Positions 1 through 9,004 are shown, counted from the first letter of the stretch. The stretch is DNA of 64,000 nucleotides from Actinomycetes bacterium (GCA_029778715.1 JAKOPT010000019.1:62001-126000), one strand, 5' to 3'. Notes: generated by a model not told the origin, from the letters alone. Numbers and translations are program-made.

Positions 1-614
1 GGCGAGCGGGCCGGGGCGAGTGGGAGGTGCCCATCCCCGGGCCACGCTGGCCAGCCACTCCCAAACGCACCGCCGTGGTCTGTGTCGCCGCCGTGGTGGC
101 CCTCCTACCCCTCGTGCCGACTCCCTTGGTCGCCGATCCGCGCCCAGCGGTGCCCGCGTTCTTCACATCGGGGACCTGGCGGTCCTATGTATCGCACGGC
201 TCGGTGCTCGCCATCCCGCCCCCCGACATCGCCGACATGCGCGCCGCGGATTGGCAGGCAACGGCGCGGTGGCAGTTCCCCCTCGTCGAGGGCTACTTCA
301 TGGGGCCTGGGGCCGGGGGTGACGGCCAGGGCGCCCGCGGCGCGATCCGCAGGCCCTTCTCGCAGTGGTTGGCCGAGGTCGACAAGGACGGCATGCCGAT
401 GACCGCCACCGCCGCCCAGACTGCGCAGTTCCGGGCCGATCTGGCGGCGTGGCATGTCGACGCCGTCGTCCTCGCCCCCCGGCCCAACGCCGACGCGCTG
501 CGGGAGTCGGTGCGCTCGGTTCTCGGGGATCCGGTGGCGACCGGTGGGGTGTGGGTCTGGGATGTCCGGTCGGTCGTGGCCGCGATTTCGCCCAGCGCCA
601 CGGACGCGAGATAA
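1..614 (+). CDS. C-terminal part of a membrane protein (5' end outside window)
   Basis: The frame is open from the first base, so the true start lies upstream. One hydrophobic segment (VVCVAAVVALLPLV, about 15 residues in) is followed by a roughly 160-residue extracytoplasmic tail. The tail contains Pro-rich and WQFP...YFMGP motifs. This layout, a last membrane helix followed by a soluble tail with W-x-x-Y near its start, resembles the C-terminus of actinobacterial GT-C-like polytopic glycosyltransferase or mannosyltransferase homologues. That assignment is an inference, because the catalytic membrane portion is not visible. The gene ends about 80 bp before the DUF3117 gene. Confidence 0.55.
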   Translation, partial: RAGRGEWEVPIPGPRWPATPKRTAVVCVAAVVALLPLVPTPLVADPRPAVPAFFTSGTWRSYVSHGSVLAIPPPDIADMRAADWQATARWQFPLVEGYFMGPGAGGDGQGARGAIRRPFSQWLAEVDKDGMPMTATAAQTAQFRADLAAWHVDAVVLAPRPNADALRESVRSVLGDPVATGGVWVWDVRSVVAAISPSATDAR

Positions 615-692
615 TAGCGCGCGAACCACTGGCTCGCGTCGGGGTGGCGTAGGCCCCGAGTGTGCGCGCAGCCAGGTGACGAAGGGAATCTC

Positions 693-866
693 ATGGCGGC
701 AATGAAGCCCAGGACGGGCGACGGTGCACTCGAGGTCGTCAAGGAGGGGCGCTGCTTCGTGCTGCGGATGCCCGCCGACGGTGGCGGCCGGATCGTCATC
801 GAGATGAACGCCGACGAGGTCAAGGCATTGGGCTCGGCCATCGACAACTGCGAGGGCTTGGGCTGA
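693..866 (+). CDS. DUF3117 family small protein
   Basis: A 57-residue protein beginning MAAMKPRTGDG, which is the hallmark N-terminus of the actinobacterial DUF3117 family. The GGGRIVIEMN segment is also typical, and the length is normal for the family. The ATG at 693 was chosen because GAAGGGA lies about 7 bp upstream and because the family starts at this methionine; the longer reading from 660 has no ribosome site. Its function is unknown. The gene is monocistronic and is followed by two strong hairpins. Confidence 0.9.
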   Translation: MAAMKPRTGDGALEVVKEGRCFVLRMPADGGGRIVIEMNADEVKALGSAIDNCEGLG

Positions 867-877
867 GGAGTACACGT

Positions 878-949
878 CACGGGCCGCTGGCGGCCCGTTC
901 GCGTCCCGTCGTCGGGGGCGCCGATCCGGGGTGATCGGCGCCCCCGACG
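878..949 (+). terminator. Two consecutive hairpins after the DUF3117 gene
   Basis: The first hairpin (878-899) pairs ACGGGCC with GGCCCGT. The second (910-949) is a perfect 17-bp stem, starting CGTCGGGGGCG and returning at 933-949, around a 6-nt loop. Neither has a long T tract, as is common in GC-rich actinobacteria. Tandem hairpins just after a stop codon suggest termination or 3'-end stabilisation. Confidence 0.7.
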
Positions 950-1218
950 CCGTTCATGGGTATGCCGCGCGCCCGCAGGAGCCGGGGCGTCACGGGTGTG
1001 CCGGGGCGGCTATTCCGGCCACACTGGGGGTGGGCAGCCGGTCTCGGGTGGCGATCGCTGGGACGGCAGGTGAGACGCGCTCGCGGGAGCCGGGGTCAGC
1101 GGCATACCGTTTCTGTCTCGACCCCCGAGGTCGCGGTTACCGCCTCGCTGGCCCGCTGATGCCGATGCCTGAGCCGGGTCGGCATACGAACGCTGCCGCG
1201 GTGGCGGGAAGGACTGGG

Positions 1219-1578
1219 ATGAACGCTGGTTACGGACTGGCCGTGCGCTGGTCGCTCGAGGGAGCACCCGACGCGGTGGCCCAGCGGTTGCGCGAATACG
1301 TCGTGGGCACCTCGATCGCGCGCTTCATGTTCCTCGACGGGCTCGCCTTCAAGGTGTGGCGGATGCGTGAGGGGGAGTGGTTCGAGGGGACGTACGTGTT
1401 CGACAGCCCGCAAGAGCGAGCCCGGTTCCGGGCGGAGTTCGAGGCCACCGCCGATACCTCTCCGGGGAGCCGCCTCATCGGGTCGCCGCCGGTGACGATC
1501 GAGGATTATGAAGTGGTGGCCATCGCCGAGGGCCCGGCTCACTTCCGGCGGGGGGCCGGCCCCGGCGGCCAGGAGTAG
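1219..1578 (+). CDS. Small alpha/beta-barrel (YdhR-like) protein
   Basis: A 119-residue soluble protein. It alternates short helices and strands with conserved-looking W...EGTYVF, a helix rich in R/A/F, and a terminal DYEVVAIAEG strand. This resembles the dimeric alpha-beta barrel fold of putative monooxygenases such as YdhR. The ATG at 1219 is preferred because GGGAAGGA sits just upstream; the frame stays open much further back but without a coding signature. No catalytic residue can be named, so enzyme function is only a family-level guess. Confidence 0.5.
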   Translation: MNAGYGLAVRWSLEGAPDAVAQRLREYVVGTSIARFMFLDGLAFKVWRMREGEWFEGTYVFDSPQERARFRAEFEATADTSPGSRLIGSPPVTIEDYEVVAIAEGPAHFRRGAGPGGQE

Positions 1579-1640
1579 AAGCGCCGCTCTCGGTGCGGAT
1601 GCACTGCGCCCCGGCCGGCCGGCACAGGTGTCGACCGGCG

Positions 1641-2276
1641 TCAGCGCTTGACCGCGACGAGGAGCCCGTCACCGAGGGGGACGAGGACACTGAGCAGGCG
1701 CTCGTCCTCGCGAATCGACTTGCCGAGGTCGCGCAGGGTCGTGGTGTCGGTGTCCCGGGCCGCCGGGTCGGCGACCTTGTCCCCCCACAACATGTTGTCG
1801 ATGGCGAGCACCCCGCCGGGGCGCAGCAGGCGGACCGAGTGCTCGACGTACAAGGGGTAGTTCGCCTTGTCGGCGTCGATGAACACCAGGTCGTAGGCGC
1901 CGTCGCTCATCCGGGGCAGCACATCCGCGGCCCGGCCGGTGATGACCCGGGTGCGTTGGTGAGCGACACCGGCCGCGGCATAGGCCGCCTTCGCAGCCCG
2001 TGAGTGTTGGGGGTCGATGTCGATGGTCGTGAGGATCGCCTCGGCGGGCATCCCGTCGAGCAGCCACAACCCGGAGGTGCCGGCCCCGGTGCCGATTTCC
2101 ATGACGTGGCGGGCGCCGACGCTCGCGGCCAGGACCCGCAGCAGGGCAGCGGCCCCGGTCCCCACGGGTACCGCCGAGCCCAGCCCCAACCCGTGGAGCC
2201 GGGCCGTCTCCGCGGCCGCGGGCTCGGGAACGAACTCCTCGGCATACGACCAACTGGCGGGCTTGAGGGTGCTCAT
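1641..2276 (-). CDS. SAM-dependent O-methyltransferase (class I, CCoAOMT-like)
   Basis: A 211-residue protein with the SAM-binding motif [14 protein letters not shown] and the downstream acidic strand [21 protein letters not shown] follows; its Asp residues ligand the divalent metal in caffeoyl-CoA-type O-methyltransferases. DNMLWGDKV is the second metal/substrate loop. Length is normal for the family. It is transcribed divergently from sigE, exactly as the Rv1220c-type methyltransferase is in the mycobacterial sigE locus. The physiological substrate is not known. Confidence 0.9.
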   Translation of the reverse strand: MSTLKPASWSYAEEFVPEPAAAETARLHGLGLGSAVPVGTGAAALLRVLAASVGARHVMEIGTGAGTSGLWLLDGMPAEAILTTIDIDPQHSRAAKAAYAAAGVAHQRTRVITGRAADVLPRMSDGAYDLVFIDADKANYPLYVEHSVRLLRPGGVLAIDNMLWGDKVADPAARDTDTTTLRDLGKSIREDERLLSVLVPLGDGLLVAVKR

Positions 2277-2432
2277 GTCCCGACCCTACCTGCGGATCGT
2301 CCGGGCGCACCGGCTCTCCCAGGCTCACACGGACGATTCATCGCCCTCTCAGGAAATGTCCAGGGGAGGTCTAGAGAATCGGGCACGCGACGCCGTCCAC
2401 GTCGGACGGACCCCGAGACGGAAGCGACACTC

Positions 2433-3050
2433 ATGACCACCGAGGCCCCCCAGGCACCCGCGACGGCCGTTGCCGAGTGGGTGCCGCCGACTTGGGAAGA
2501 GATCGTCGAGCAGCACTCGGCCCGCGTCTACCGGTTGGCCTACCGCCTCACCGGCAACGTGCACGATGCCGAGGACCTCACCCAGGATGTTTTCGTGCGC
2601 GTCTTCCGCTCGCTGCACTCCTACTCCCCGGGCACCTTCGAGGGCTGGTTGCACCGGATCACGACCAATGTGTTCCTCGACAGGATGCGGCGCAAGCAGC
2701 GCATCCGGTTCGACGCGCTCAGCGATGAGGCGACCGCTCGGTTGGCCGGTCGCGCGCCGGGCCCGGAGCAGGTGTATGCCGCGACGCACCTCGACGACGA
2801 CGTCCAGCGCGCCCTCGACGGTCTGGCCCCGGCGTTCCGGGCTGCGGTCGTCCTGTGCGACATCGAAGGTTTGTCCTACGAGGAGATCGCCGATGTCCTC
2901 GACATCAAACTCGGCACGGTGCGGTCGCGCATCCACCGCGGCCGGGCCCAGTTGCGGGAAGCGTTGGCGCACCGGGCTCCTCGGGAACGCGCCACCACGA
3001 CCCCGCCGCGGCGGCGCGGTTCGTTCCGGCCGGCCGCCGGCCTAGTCTGA
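2433..3050 (+). CDS. sigE: ECF RNA polymerase sigma factor, SigE type
   Basis: A 205-residue ECF sigma factor. Region 2 (about residues 24-95) contains the [18 protein letters not shown] core-binding segment and a [22 protein letters not shown]-melting segment. Region 4 (about 130-185) contains YEEIADVL and a VRSRIHRGR recognition helix. The ATG at 2433 agrees with the family N-terminus; the frame is open further upstream but without a coding signature. Downstream come htrA and tatB, as in mycobacterial sigE loci, so a cell-envelope stress role is likely. No zinc-finger anti-sigma gene (RseA type) follows in the 68-bp gap, which is unusual for this locus. Confidence 0.93.
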   Translation: MTTEAPQAPATAVAEWVPPTWEEIVEQHSARVYRLAYRLTGNVHDAEDLTQDVFVRVFRSLHSYSPGTFEGWLHRITTNVFLDRMRRKQRIRFDALSDEATARLAGRAPGPEQVYAATHLDDDVQRALDGLAPAFRAAVVLCDIEGLSYEEIADVLDIKLGTVRSRIHRGRAQLREALAHRAPRERATTTPPRRRGSFRPAAGLV

Positions 3051-3118
3051 GTGCACCCTGGGCCTGACCCGCCGCCATCATCACGCATCCCACCTCGAGC
3101 CTGGGGAGACCCCACGTC

Positions 3119-4489
3119 ATGACCGATCCTCGCGTTCCCGGCGACGACACCGCGCCGGTGCCCTTCGGTGCGACCCCGCCCACCGAGGGGATACCACGGA
3201 CCGTGCCGGTGTCTGCTACGGCCCCCCTGCCGCAACACCCGAGCGGTGCCGAGCCGGTCTGGGCGGCACCGCCGCACATCCCCGGTTCCTTGAGCGCCGC
3301 GGCGGGATCGCACGGTTACCCGCAGGCGGCCGCCACCCCCGTCGCGACCCCCAGACCAGCGCCGACGCCGACGCGGCGCGGCCCCGGCTGGGGCGCGGTG
3401 ATCCTCATCGCCGGGTTGTGCACCGTTCTCGCCGGAATGGGGGGCGGGCTCCTCGGCGGCTGGTTGGCCGCGAGCGGATCATTGGGCACCCACGCGACTT
3501 CGACCGCGGGCGCCGCCAGCGCGCCCACCGCGGGAGCCGGTGCGGTGACCCGCCCCGCAGGCTCGGTCGCGAACATCGCCGCCAAGGCCATGCCCAGCGT
3601 CGTCACCATCAAGATCAAGGGGTCGAGCGGATCGGGCACCGGATCGGGGTGGGTCCTGGACAACCAGGGCCACATCGTCACCAACAACCACGTCGCCGCC
3701 CTCGGGGCCAACGGGGGCACCATCACCGTCGTGCTCAGTGACGGCAAGCAGATCCCGGCGACGATCGTGGGCCGGGACCAGTCCTACGACCTAGCGGTGC
3801 TCAAGGTGACCCGCACCGACCTGGCTCCGCTGCCGGTGGGGGACTCGGCCAAGGTCGTCGTCGGTGACGAGGTCATCGCCGTCGGGGCTCCGCTCGGCCT
3901 GAACTCCACGGTTACCTCGGGGATCGTCAGCGCTCTCAACCGGCCGGTCGCCGCCGGTGACGCGCAGGAGACCTCGTTCATCAACGCGATCCAAACCGAT
4001 GCCGCGATCAACCCGGGTAACTCGGGTGGGCCGCTGCTCAACATGTCCGGTGAGGTCATCGGTGTCAACTCGGCGATCGCCACCGCCCCGAGCGCCAGTG
4101 GGGCTAGCGGGGGTGGCAGCATCGGTGTGGGCTTCGCCATTCCCTCCAACCAGGTCGCCAAGACCGCCCAGCAACTCATCAAGACCGGCAAAGCGGTCCA
4201 CCCCGTCATTGGGGTCTACCTCGACCAGCAGTACGACGGCGAGGGGGTCCGCATCCGTGACAAGGGTTCGAATGGTTCCCCTGCGGTCAATCCCGATGGT
4301 CCGGCGGGCAAGGCCGGCCTCAAAGCGGGCGACATCATCGTCGCTATCGACGGCCGTCCGGTGACCGAGCCCGACGCGCTCGTGGTCGCCATCCGGGCCC
4401 ACGATGTCGGGGACAAGGTGACCCTGACGGTGCGCCGTGGCGGCAAGGACTCCGATCTCACCATGGTCCTGGAGGCGTCGAGCAACTAG
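3119..4489 (+). CDS. htrA: Membrane-anchored HtrA/DegP-type serine protease with PDZ domain
   Basis: A 456-residue protein. A Pro/Ala/Thr-rich cytoplasmic region of about 90 residues is followed by one membrane helix (about 90-117), a trypsin-like domain and a C-terminal PDZ domain (about 360-455). The catalytic triad is visible: His191 in TNNHV, Asp224 in YDLAVL and Ser302 in GNSGGPL. It is predicted to degrade or refold damaged proteins outside the membrane. Its position directly after sigE fits membership of the SigE envelope-stress regulon. The gene starts 68 bp after sigE, so the two may be co-transcribed. Confidence 0.95.
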   Translation: MTDPRVPGDDTAPVPFGATPPTEGIPRTVPVSATAPLPQHPSGAEPVWAAPPHIPGSLSAAAGSHGYPQAAATPVATPRPAPTPTRRGPGWGAVILIAGLCTVLAGMGGGLLGGWLAASGSLGTHATSTAGAASAPTAGAGAVTRPAGSVANIAAKAMPSVVTIKIKGSSGSGTGSGWVLDNQGHIVTNNHVAALGANGGTITVVLSDGKQIPATIVGRDQSYDLAVLKVTRTDLAPLPVGDSAKVVVGDEVIAVGAPLGLNSTVTSGIVSALNRPVAAGDAQETSFINAIQTDAAINPGNSGGPLLNMSGEVIGVNSAIATAPSASGASGGGSIGVGFAIPSNQVAKTAQQLIKTGKAVHPVIGVYLDQQYDGEGVRIRDKGSNGSPAVNPDGPAGKAGLKAGDIIVAIDGRPVTEPDALVVAIRAHDVGDKVTLTVRRGGKDSDLTMVLEASSN

Positions 4490-4545
4490 GAGCGACTACC
4501 CTGCCCAGGGGCAGGTTGCGGCCCCGTCACGAAGGAGACGCCACG

Positions 4546-5049
4546 GTGTTTGGGATCAACGGCTGGGAAGCCCTCATCCTGCTCGTCCTTGGCGTCGTCA
4601 TCCTCGGCCCCGAACGCCTCCCGGAGTATGCCGTCAAACTCGCCGAGGGGGTGCGCAAACTGCGGGTGATGGCCGAGGGCGCCAAGGTCAGCCTCAAGGA
4701 CCAGCTCGGTCCGGAATATCAGGACATCAACTGGCGCCAATATGACCCGCGCCAATACGACCCGCGCCGGATCGTGCGCCAGGCCCTCGCCGAGCCCCTC
4801 GACTACGTCGCCGCCCCGTTTCGCGAAATTGCGGACGAGGCGCGTTCGGTGCGTGACGAGGTGATGGGTGTCGGGACGGCGGCCCGCTCCTTCGCTGAGG
4901 GGGGCCCTGCCCCGGCCGCGCCAGCATCGGTTGCTCCTGCGTCGGTGGCGTATGCCGCGGCTGCGGCCGGAGTGCCAGCCGCCCTGGCCGGGGCGCCCGC
5001 GGCATACCCCTCCGGCGTTGGCAGTTACTGGGACACCGAGGCGACCTGA
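4546..5049 (+). CDS. tatB: Sec-independent protein translocase TatB
   Basis: A 167-residue protein with a short N-terminus (VFGINGWE), one membrane helix (ALILLVLGVVILGPERLP) and an amphipathic helix, the TatA/B architecture. The GPERLP hinge and charged LAEGVRKLR helix favour TatB. The tail is Ala/Pro-rich and low-complexity. The GTG start at 4546 is preferred because GAAGGAG lies 8 bp upstream. It works with TatC to export folded twin-arginine proteins. The sigE-htrA-tatB order is conserved in Actinobacteria. Confidence 0.92.
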   Translation: MFGINGWEALILLVLGVVILGPERLPEYAVKLAEGVRKLRVMAEGAKVSLKDQLGPEYQDINWRQYDPRQYDPRRIVRQALAEPLDYVAAPFREIADEARSVRDEVMGVGTAARSFAEGGPAPAAPASVAPASVAYAAAAAGVPAALAGAPAAYPSGVGSYWDTEAT

Positions 5050-5060
5050 CCGCCTCCCTA

Positions 5061-5120
5061 CCCTCCGATTCGAGGTAAAAACGCCGCTGGATCCGCGCGT
5101 TATTACCTCGAATCGGAGGG
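5061..5120. repeat. Interspersed palindromic element, family 1 copy 1
   Basis: A perfect 18-bp inverted repeat (arms 5061-5078 and 5103-5120, core GATTCGAGGTAA) encloses a 24-nt loop. A near-identical 48-bp copy in the opposite orientation lies at 29394-29443, and even the loop is conserved (AACGCCGCTG...TCCGCGCGT). Both copies sit between the 3' ends of convergent genes. It may act as a bidirectional terminator, but conservation of the loop points to a repeat family rather than a simple terminator. Confidence 0.9.
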
Positions 5121-5125
5121 GAACG

Positions 5126-6259
5126 TCAGCGGCCGCTGGGACGCAAACCCAACGAGCGACCCGCCAGCCCGCGAGCGCGCGTCGCCAGACCCCGCGCGAT
5201 ACCGCGGAGCGCCACGCCCGCCGCCGACTCCGGCGCCGCGAGGACGACCGGGGCGCCCTCGTCGGCACCGATGCGCAACGCCGGGTCGAGGGGGATCTGC
5301 CCGAGCAACGGCACCGGCGCCCCGATGGTGCGGGTGAGCGACTCGGCGACCGCGGTGCCCCCGCCGGCACCGAACAACTCCTGGCGGGTGCCGTCGGGCA
5401 ACTCGAACCAGCTCATGTTCTCGATGACCCCGGCGATCCGCTGATGGGTCTGCAGGGCGATCGAGCCGGCGCGCTCGGCAACCTCGGCGGCGGCCTGCTG
5501 GGGCGTCGTGACGACGAGGATCTCGGCGGTGGGGATGAGTTGGGCGATCGAGATGGCGACATCGCCGGTGCCCGGCGGCAGGTCGAGGAGGAGGACGTCG
5601 AGGTCGCCCCAGAACACGTCGGCCAGGAACTGTTGGAGCGCCCGGTGGAGCATCGGCCCACGCCAGACGACCGGCTGATTGCCGGGCACGAACATGCCGA
5701 TCGAGATGACCTTCACCCCGTGGCTGACCGGGGGCATGATGAGGTCGTCGACCTGGGTGGGTTGACCGGTGACCCCGAGCATCCGGGGGATCGAGAAGCC
5801 GTAGATGTCGGCGTCGACGACGCCCACCCGCAGGCCCTCGGCGGCCAGGCCCGCGGCGAGGTTGGCCGTCACCGACGACTTGCCGACTCCGCCCTTACCG
5901 GAGGCCACGGCATACACCCGGGTGAGCGAGCCGGGCTTGGCGAACGGGATCTCGCGCTCGGCGACGCCGCCGCGCAGTTGGGTCTTGAGGGCCGCGCGCT
6001 GCTCGTCGGACATGACGCCCAGGGTGACGTCGACGCCGGTCACGCCTTCGACCGCCATGAGCGCGGCGGTCGTGTCGCGGGTCAGGGTCTCTTTGAGTGG
6101 GCAACCGGGGACGGTGAGCAGGATCGTCACGGCGACGTGACCGGTGTCGTCGCTCGTACACGAGGCGACCATCCCGAGTTCGGTGATGGGTTTGCGAATC
6201 TCGGGGTCGTTGACGGTCGCGAGGGCAGCGGCGAGGGCTTCGGTGGGTACGGCGGGCAT
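5126..6259 (-). CDS. mrp: Mrp/ApbC-type P-loop Fe-S cluster carrier ATPase
   Basis: A 377-residue protein. It has an N-terminal MIP18/DUF59 domain (about 1-90, NDPEIRKPITELGM) and a P-loop ATPase domain starting with SGKGGVGKSS (deviant Walker A). Also present are DADIYGFSIPRMLG, DLPPGTGD and GVIENMSW. Mrp/NBP35 proteins bind and transfer Fe-S clusters. The ATG at 6259 is chosen because the family starts close to it; the longer reading overlaps the DUF1003 gene. The CxxC pair used for cluster binding in many relatives is not obvious here. Same locus position as mycobacterial mrp. Confidence 0.93.
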   Translation of the reverse strand: MPAVPTEALAAALATVNDPEIRKPITELGMVASCTSDDTGHVAVTILLTVPGCPLKETLTRDTTAALMAVEGVTGVDVTLGVMSDEQRAALKTQLRGGVAEREIPFAKPGSLTRVYAVASGKGGVGKSSVTANLAAGLAAEGLRVGVVDADIYGFSIPRMLGVTGQPTQVDDLIMPPVSHGVKVISIGMFVPGNQPVVWRGPMLHRALQQFLADVFWGDLDVLLLDLPPGTGDVAISIAQLIPTAEILVVTTPQQAAAEVAERAGSIALQTHQRIAGVIENMSWFELPDGTRQELFGAGGGTAVAESLTRTIGAPVPLLGQIPLDPALRIGADEGAPVVLAAPESAAGVALRGIARGLATRARGLAGRSLGLRPSGR

Positions 6260-6270
6260 GAGGCCCAAGT

Positions 6271-6885
6271 CTAGGTCGGTTGCCCCGGCGCCGCGGTGTC
6301 GCTCGGCTGCCGGTATGCCGCGGGCTCGCCGCTCGCTGCCGGCTTGCCCTTGCCTTTCTTCTTGGGGCTCGCATTGATGGAGGGCTCGTCGGGGAAAAGC
6401 CCGCGCCGCTCGAATTCCTCGAGGAGATCCTTGAGCTCGCTGCGGACGAAGTCGCGGGTCGCGGTCTCGCGCAAGGCGAGGCGCAGCGCGGCCACCTCGC
6501 GGGTGAGGAACTCGGTGTCGGCGAGGTTGCGCTCGGCCTGGACCCGGTCCTGCTCGAGGGCCACTTTGTCTCGGTCGGCTTGCCGGTTCTGGGCGAGCAG
6601 GATGAGCGGCGCGGCATACGAGGCCTGCAAACTCAAGATCAACGTCAGCAGGGTGTAGTTGAGCGAGCGAGGGTCGAATTGGAGACGTTCGGGGGTGTAG
6701 GTGTTCCACGCCAGCCACAGGGTGACGAACACGGTCATCCCGATGAGGAACTGAGCCGTCCCCATGAAGCGCGCGAACTTCTCCGAGAGGACCCCGAAGG
6801 CCTCGTTGGTCATCCAGGCCGGCCAGGCGAAGCGCCGGATGTTCTCGCGGGGCTGGTCCAGGCGGGCGGGGCGCCGCTCAGCCAT
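6271..6885 (-). CDS. DUF1003 family membrane protein
   Basis: A 204-residue protein with two membrane helices (FLIGMTVFVTLWLAW, and YTLLTLILSLQASYAAPLIL with LLAQNRQ after it). A long charged coiled-coil-prone stretch and a Lys-rich tail follow. The pair of helices followed by LAQNRQADRD is the DUF1003 signature. The start overlaps the last bases of the upstream MgtE/CBS gene, so the two are probably translated together. Function is not established; the constant linkage to an MgtE-like protein suggests a role connected with magnesium or membrane sensing. Confidence 0.9.
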   Translation of the reverse strand: MAERRPARLDQPRENIRRFAWPAWMTNEAFGVLSEKFARFMGTAQFLIGMTVFVTLWLAWNTYTPERLQFDPRSLNYTLLTLILSLQASYAAPLILLAQNRQADRDKVALEQDRVQAERNLADTEFLTREVAALRLALRETATRDFVRSELKDLLEEFERRGLFPDEPSINASPKKKGKGKPAASGEPAAYRQPSDTAAPGQPT

Positions 6886-8173
6886 GGCTCACCTCCAAGT
6901 CCTCGTGGTCGGGTTCGTGGCGTTCCTCGCGCCAGTCCTCGGGCAGGATGTGGTCGAGGACGTCATCGACGGTGACGGCGCCGAGGAGGAGCCCGTTTTC
7001 GTCGACGACCGGCAGGCCGACCATGTTGTAGTTGGCGAGCATCCGGGTGATGTGCCCCAGGCTGTCATCGGGGGTCAGCGGCTCGATGTCCTTGTCGAGG
7101 ATGCCCCCGATGGCCGCATGGGGCGGTTCGCGCAGCAGGCGTTGGATGTGGACCATGCCGAGGTACTTGCCGGTCGGGGTCTCCAGGGGGGAACGGCAGA
7201 CGAAAACCGTCGTCGCGAGGGCAGTGGACAACTCCTCCTTGCGGACCACGGCGAGGGCCTCGGCGATCGAGGCTTCCGGGCCGAGGATGACCGGTTCGGT
7301 CGTCATGAGACCGCCGGCGGTGTTGTCGTCGTAGGTGAGCAGCCGGCGCAGGTCCTCGGCGTCGTCCTTGTCCATCTTCTCCAGGAGTTCTTCCTGGCGC
7401 TCGGGCGGCAACTCGGAGAGCAGGTCGGCCGCGTCGTCGGGTTCCATCGCCTCGAGGATGTCGGCGGCCCGCTCGACTTCGAGGCCGACGAGGATTTCGA
7501 TCTGGTCGTCGGCGGGGAGTTCCTCGATGACATCGGCGAGCCGCTCGTCGTCGAGGGCTGCGGCCACCTCGGCGCGGCGTTTGGGGGCCAGGTCGTGGAT
7601 GACCTCGGCGAGGTCGGCCGGTTTGAGGTCCTCGTAGGACTCCAGGAGCCGGGCCGCGCTTTGGGCCGCTTTGGCTTCCCGCAGATCCTGGATGTCCTCG
7701 ATGGGTGCCACGAACGTCTCGCCGCGGCGTTTGCTGCTGAACGGGTTGAGAGTGCCCTGGCCGCGTTTGCGGACGAAGGCGCGGGTCACCGACCAGGCGC
7801 GCGCGACGTTCTGTTCGATGCCGATGTCCTCGATGGTGCCCTCGATGACCTCGCCGGCCAGGCGCACCTGGACGGGGCGTTCGACGAGTTCGGCGAGGAC
7901 GAGGGTCTCGTTGGCGCGTTGCTCGAAGCGGCGCATGTTGACCAGGCCGGTCGTGATGACCTGACCGCCCTCGACGCTGGTCACCCGGGTCATGGGCACG
8001 AAGATGCGCTTTCGGGCTGCCACCTCGACGACGAGTCCGATGACCCGGGGTCGAACCCGGGTGGCGCTGAAAGTGACGACGACATCGCGTACCCGACCGA
8101 CCTTTTCGCCGAGGGGGTCGAAGACGCTGAGTTCAGCCAGCCGGCCCACGAAGACGCGCGTTGTCGATGCCAC
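6878..8173 (-). CDS. Soluble MgtE N-domain plus CBS-domain protein
   Basis: A 431-residue protein. The N-terminal part is PRC-barrel-like (about 1-150). It is followed by the helical MgtE intracellular N domain (repeated ADILEAMEPDDAADLL-type segments) and two CBS domains (about 270-420, ending VDDVLDHILPEDW). The MgtE transport helices are absent, so it is not a channel by itself. In MgtE the N and CBS parts sense Mg2+ and nucleotides. The GTG at 8173 (ASTTRVFVGRL) is chosen over the longer frame because upstream residues are low-complexity and overlap a repeat. It heads a unit with DUF1003 and probably mrp. Confidence 0.88.
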   Translation of the reverse strand: MASTTRVFVGRLAELSVFDPLGEKVGRVRDVVVTFSATRVRPRVIGLVVEVAARKRIFVPMTRVTSVEGGQVITTGLVNMRRFEQRANETLVLAELVERPVQVRLAGEVIEGTIEDIGIEQNVARAWSVTRAFVRKRGQGTLNPFSSKRRGETFVAPIEDIQDLREAKAAQSAARLLESYEDLKPADLAEVIHDLAPKRRAEVAAALDDERLADVIEELPADDQIEILVGLEVERAADILEAMEPDDAADLLSELPPERQEELLEKMDKDDAEDLRRLLTYDDNTAGGLMTTEPVILGPEASIAEALAVVRKEELSTALATTVFVCRSPLETPTGKYLGMVHIQRLLREPPHAAIGGILDKDIEPLTPDDSLGHITRMLANYNMVGLPVVDENGLLLGAVTVDDVLDHILPEDWREERHEPDHEDLEVSHG

Positions 8174-8240
8174 GCGCCCAGGGTAATGGCGGTCACGCTC
8201 ATCCGCCGCCCCTCGCCCGCTGCGCCCCACCGGTCCCGCC

Positions 8241-8314
8241 TTTCCCGCCTGAACCACCTAACGTCCACTTCGCACCCCGACTGTCGGGGGGCGAAGTGCC
8301 CCTTTCCCGCCTGC
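8241..8314. repeat. Interspersed palindromic element, family 2 copy 1
   Basis: A hairpin with 15-bp arms (8266-8280 and 8284-8298, one mismatch; CACTTCGCACCCCGA) around CTG, flanked by TTCCCGCCTGAACCACC on the left. A copy in the opposite orientation at 33801-33880 shares the hairpin, the loop and the flanks. It lies between the MgtE/CBS promoter region and the 3' end of the next minus-strand gene. Confidence 0.85.
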
Positions 8315-8371
8315 ACTTCAAGACGAAGGCCCCGAATCTGAACGAGAGCGGCCAAACGCGGGCCTCGGCGC

Positions 8372-9004
8372 TCAGGGAACGGGGCGAACCGTCCCCCGCC
8401 GCGACGCCGGCCGGCCCCCCAAGTGCCACGGCCCCTTCCCGACGGTCGTCCCGGCCGCCGGCGTGACGACCCGCGAACCGGTCTGTGCGGCATACGCCCC
8501 CGGTTGCTCGACCGGACGACCGACCGGGGTGAGCACGTGAACCGTGCACCCGGCCCGCCACCGGGCTTCGACCTCCTCCGGGGCCCCCACCAGGTTGAGC
8601 CGGCCTGGACGCACCACGGCGACGGCAGCGTCCCACTCGGGCGAGGCGGGCGTGATCTCGCGCACCGCGGCGCCAATGGTGAGCAGCCGGCCGCCGTTGT
8701 CCTTGGAGCGCAGGATCACCTCGACCTGCTCGGGCAGCCACGGCAGGGACTGCTCCCCGACGCCTGAGATGACGTATGCCGCGGGCCCCGTGCCCCGCGG
8801 GTCGCCGTCGTCGTGCCAGACGTACCAGGCCGGGTGCGTCGTGCCCTCGGGCACCCGAATCCAGAGCACGCCCGCCTTGCCGGCCGCCTCGGCGAGCAGG
8901 CGGGTCACATTGATCCCGGGCGTGGGCGTCGCCTCGCTCGTCGATGTCGCACCACCGACGGGTGCCTCAGGGGGCACGGGCAGCGGGCGCGTCGCCTCGG
9001 TCAT
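8372..9004 (-). CDS. Conserved hypothetical protein
   Basis: A 210-residue soluble protein with no signal peptide and no membrane segment. Visible motifs are GVLWIRVPEGTTHPAWYVWHD, a central VILRSKDNGGRLL strand pair, and a Pro/Gly-rich low-complexity C-terminus. The residues suggest a beta-rich barrel, but I cannot place it in a functional family. The ATG at 9004 is the only good start. It stands alone, separated from the neighbouring minus-strand gene by a 75-bp gap. Confidence 0.75.
   Translation of the reverse strand: MTEATRPLPVPPEAPVGGATSTSEATPTPGINVTRLLAEAAGKAGVLWIRVPEGTTHPAWYVWHDDGDPRGTGPAAYVISGVGEQSLPWLPEQVEVILRSKDNGGRLLTIGAAVREITPASPEWDAAVAVVRPGRLNLVGAPEEVEARWRAGCTVHVLTPVGRPVEQPGAYAAQTGSRVVTPAAGTTVGKGPWHLGGRPASRRGTVRPVP

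Noticed and set aside
2004-2432. Long N-terminal extension of SigE
   Set aside because: This part overlaps the divergent methyltransferase and has no sigma-like residues; ATG 2433 fits the family.
5068-5115. Riboswitch-like element at the palindromes
   Set aside because: The hairpins are downstream of genes and between convergent stops, with no leader position.
6764-8341. Long plus-strand open frame over the MgtE/CBS and DUF1003 genes
   Set aside because: Antisense shadow; the minus-strand proteins have clear family motifs.
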